From Bradyrhizobium campsiandrae (lineage in GTDB: Bacteria; Pseudomonadota; Alphaproteobacteria; Rhizobiales; Xanthobacteraceae), in contig NZ_JAANIH010000003.1 in assembly GCF_014529705.1 (NCBI RefSeq), forward strand, positions 124,001 through 188,000: a stretch of DNA of 64,000 bases, given 5' to 3'. Below the pieces are notes generated by a model. It worked only from the letters and a program-made list of their open reading frames with translations. It searched no databases and had not been told where the DNA came from. Below, one piece after another: positions 62,095 to 64,000 of this stretch (position 1 is its first letter; each line of letters starts with the position of its first letter). A program made the position numbers and the translations under genes.

Positions 62095-63219
62095 TCAGAA
62101 CTTCACAGTGACACCACCGTAGACCGTGGACTCCGTGCAGCTGTTGGTGCTCTGGCCGGTTGCGGCGATGGTGCAGACGCCGGGCATGGCATTGTGGTCG
62201 AGACCGAACTTGTTCTGCCAATAGCGGTAGGCAACCCAGAGATCGACGAAGTGCGAGTACTTGTCACCCCACACCGCCTTCGAAGCGTCGAAGGTCAGGC
62301 GGATCGGCTCGCTGTTGAGCTCGGTCTTGGAGGCGGTGGACAACCGGCCGATACCGGAGAGTGCGGGCAGGCCGTTCGAGTCACCCTTCGGACCGTACCA
62401 GCCGGCGCGGCCGCTGATCGACCAGAACTGCATGTTCGGGGGCAGGAAGCCGAGGTCCATGTAGTAGTTGATTTCGACGGCCCAGGTCGGCCTGTAGCTG
62501 ACATTGCCGTCCGAGTTGCAGCTGAAGCCCGGCACGGCACCGGCAAATCCGCCACCGCATTGCGTGAAAGCGTTGTGATTCAGGAACTCCCAGTACATCA
62601 ACGGCGCAACGTTGATGTAGCCTTTGTAGGGAAGGTCGAAGGCAAACTGGAGACCGGCAACCAAGTCGCGCTTGGCCGGCGCGAGATAGTTGTTTTCCGT
62701 GTTGGCGTCCATACCGACTTCGAACGAGATGTTGTGCAGCGGGCCGGCAGTGAACGCCTTGGTGTTGAACAACTCATTCCAGCCGAATGTCGAACGGAAC
62801 AGCCCGTAGATTTCCGTCGCGCCGGAGCAATTCGCAGCCGTTGCAACGCCCGTGCCCGGGTTGAACACGACGCCGGCGTTCGTGCACGGATTGGTCGGAT
62901 CGTTCTGACCCGACTTGAACATCGAGATCGTGAAGAAGTTGGTGCCGTAGGCCCAGAGGTCGAAGTGGGTGAACGAGTAAACCTGCTTGGCCGTCTTGCC
63001 GTTGATGCTGCCATCGGGACGGACGCTCCAGATGCCGGGGTCGGTGCCCTTCGGCATCCAGGAGAACGACACGCGGTCATCGATCACCAGGAAGAATGGG
63101 AGGTCAGGTGCCTTCTTTGCTGCCTTGACCGGCAGATCCGCAGCCTGCGCCAGTCCACCCGTGGCGAGCGTAGCAAGTGACAGCGCCGCGGCTGCAATTG
63201 CCTTGAAACGAAACGACAT
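62095..63219 (-). CDS. Outer-membrane protein, possible Tsx-like nucleoside channel
   Basis: 374 residues from ATG 63219 (GGGGGTATTC upstream). Signal peptide (RFKAIAAAALSLATLATGGL, cleaved at QAADLP), then amphipathic strands: VYSFTHFDLWAYGTNFFTIS, YGLFRSTFGWNELFN, ISFEVGMDANTENNYLA, and the C-terminal VYGGVTVKF ends in Phe, as outer-membrane barrels do. Tsx-like resemblance and its place between two BMP-type systems suggest nucleoside/purine passage; this is inference. Confidence 0.7.
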   Translation of the reverse strand: MSFRFKAIAAAALSLATLATGGLAQAADLPVKAAKKAPDLPFFLVIDDRVSFSWMPKGTDPGIWSVRPDGSINGKTAKQVYSFTHFDLWAYGTNFFTISMFKSGQNDPTNPCTNAGVVFNPGTGVATAANCSGATEIYGLFRSTFGWNELFNTKAFTAGPLHNISFEVGMDANTENNYLAPAKRDLVAGLQFAFDLPYKGYINVAPLMYWEFLNHNAFTQCGGGFAGAVPGFSCNSDGNVSYRPTWAVEINYYMDLGFLPPNMQFWSISGRAGWYGPKGDSNGLPALSGIGRLSTASKTELNSEPIRLTFDASKAVWGDKYSHFVDLWVAYRYWQNKFGLDHNAMPGVCTIAATGQSTNSCTESTVYGGVTVKF

Positions 63220-63801
63220 CCTGAATACCCCCAAGTTTGGACACGTAAAAATGAACGTCCCTTGGGTGCGACACTTGCGCCGAAGTCCCGAGGTGAGAAG
63301 CCTCAACTTTTTTCAAGGCATGCCGCTTATTTCAGCAGCAATCGGCACGGCACAGCCGAATTTTGCGAGGTTTTGCGCGACAGCTGTCTCGACGCCCAAC
63401 GATGCCGGGAACGCCATTGCCGAACTATCCTGTTTGATTCTGCTTACTTTTTGTGTTGAGAGATCGACCCGATCGCAACCGTCAAGGACGACCGCTGTTG
63501 CCGTAGTCCATTGCATACGAGCGCTGCCGCGGCTTTGCTCAACTTCACGTCAAGCCTGCATAGTCAGTTCCGATTTGGTTTGAACCGTTACAAATTTACA
63601 ACAACCCGTGCATGGACGGCGCAGCCCGCGACGGCGCTGTGAGGCACGGATTGGGGAGATCCCGCCTGCGAGACGGCCGCGACTCGCGAGGCCTCCCCCT
63701 GCCGAAGCGTTGAGCAAGGGATGACGCTTTTTCACACCTTACGCGGCGGTTCAAACTAGCCCACTATTGAGGCAAATCATCCCATACCAGCGTATCAGCG
63801 A
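63220..63801. other. Intergenic region upstream of second ABC system, no gene
   Basis: About 580 bp. ORFs on both strands lack RBS and composition. It probably holds the divergent promoters for the outer-membrane protein and the next ABC gene. Confidence 0.4.
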
Positions 63802-64000
63802 ATGTTAGATCCGACGCCTAACGGCCTGCATTCCGGCGAGGCCCCGTTGCTTCAAACGGTCGGCCTCACCAAGCGCTATGGGGATTTCCTCGCCAACGAT
63901 TGCATCGACATCGACGTCTGGCCAAAGGAGATCCACGCGCTGCTCGGCGAGAATGGCGCTGGCAAGTCGACGCTGGTGAAGGCGATCTACGGCCTGATCC
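63802..64000 (+). CDS. ABC transporter ATP-binding protein (cut by window edge)
   Basis: First 66 residues from ATG 63802. [20 protein letters not shown] then [20 protein letters not shown] (Walker A) match the first NBD of a BMP-type double ATPase, like the one at 59961. A second transporter of the same class probably follows. Confidence 0.85.
   Translation, partial: MLDPTPNGLHSGEAPLLQTVGLTKRYGDFLANDCIDIDVWPKEIHALLGENGAGKSTLVKAIYGLI

Noticed and set aside
63550..63735. Short minus-strand ORF beyond the outer-membrane gene
   Set aside because: No RBS, arginine-rich composition, no coupling to neighbours.

Overview
The window looks like chromosome from a Bradyrhizobium-like alphaproteobacterium (Rhizobiales). 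It is GC-rich with strong Shine-Dalgarno sites. It carries a 98-bp double palindrome of a type known from Rhizobiales, a GcrA-type regulator, many small Bradyrhizobium-style ORFans, LexA boxes of the alphaproteobacterial GTTC-N7-GTTC form, a RpoN-type dctA promoter and a biuret/purine-type operon. No tRNA, rRNA, CRISPR array or transposase was recognised.

Layout. (1) 1-5.5 kb is a prophage remnant on the minus strand: terminase large subunit, then a portal gene split in two by a cassette with a tandem Ivy-type lysozyme inhibitor and a frameshifted lytic transglycosylase. (2) 5.5-10 kb carries an AHH-type nuclease toxin gene, an upstream Imm11 (DUF1629) immunity gene and a DUF4261 gene behind a LexA box. 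(3) 10-19 kb is an array of small genes, with one flavin monooxygenase, a PEP-CTERM protein and a single-domain response regulator. (4) 19-22.5 kb holds a SRAP protein, a LexA-boxed gene pair of cytosolic protein plus four-helix membrane protein (RexAB-like in layout), and a DUF3800 gene. (5) 22.8-25 kb has stress and secreted small proteins. (6) 25-54 kb is ordinary chromosome: Crp/Fnr regulator, NRAMP-like transporter, enolase-superfamily enzyme, soxCD-like pair, arginase, a FecR/CHASE2-GGDEF-EAL/TpsB cluster, phasin, a GcrA-like gene divergent from an S24 repressor, quinone oxidoreductase, MoxR/CoxE pair, and dctA with a sigma-54 promoter. (7) 54.4-64 kb is a nitrogen-scavenging locus: an allantoate-amidohydrolase-like enzyme divergent from a BMP-type ABC transporter operon with biuret hydrolase and a nucleobase deaminase, then an outer-membrane protein and the start of a second such ABC system.

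Three signals stand out. First, ten copies of a roughly 90-bp module (conserved core plus GC hairpin with an oligo-T end) occur between 4.9 and 24 kb, all in one orientation and mostly just upstream of minus-strand genes; I saw none in the remaining 40 kb. Second, three LexA boxes lie within 12 kb, each immediately downstream of a TTGAC -35 element; one drives the RexAB-like pair. Third, an S24 repressor gene has a palindrome exactly inside its own promoter spacer, and related palindromes lie next to flanking genes.
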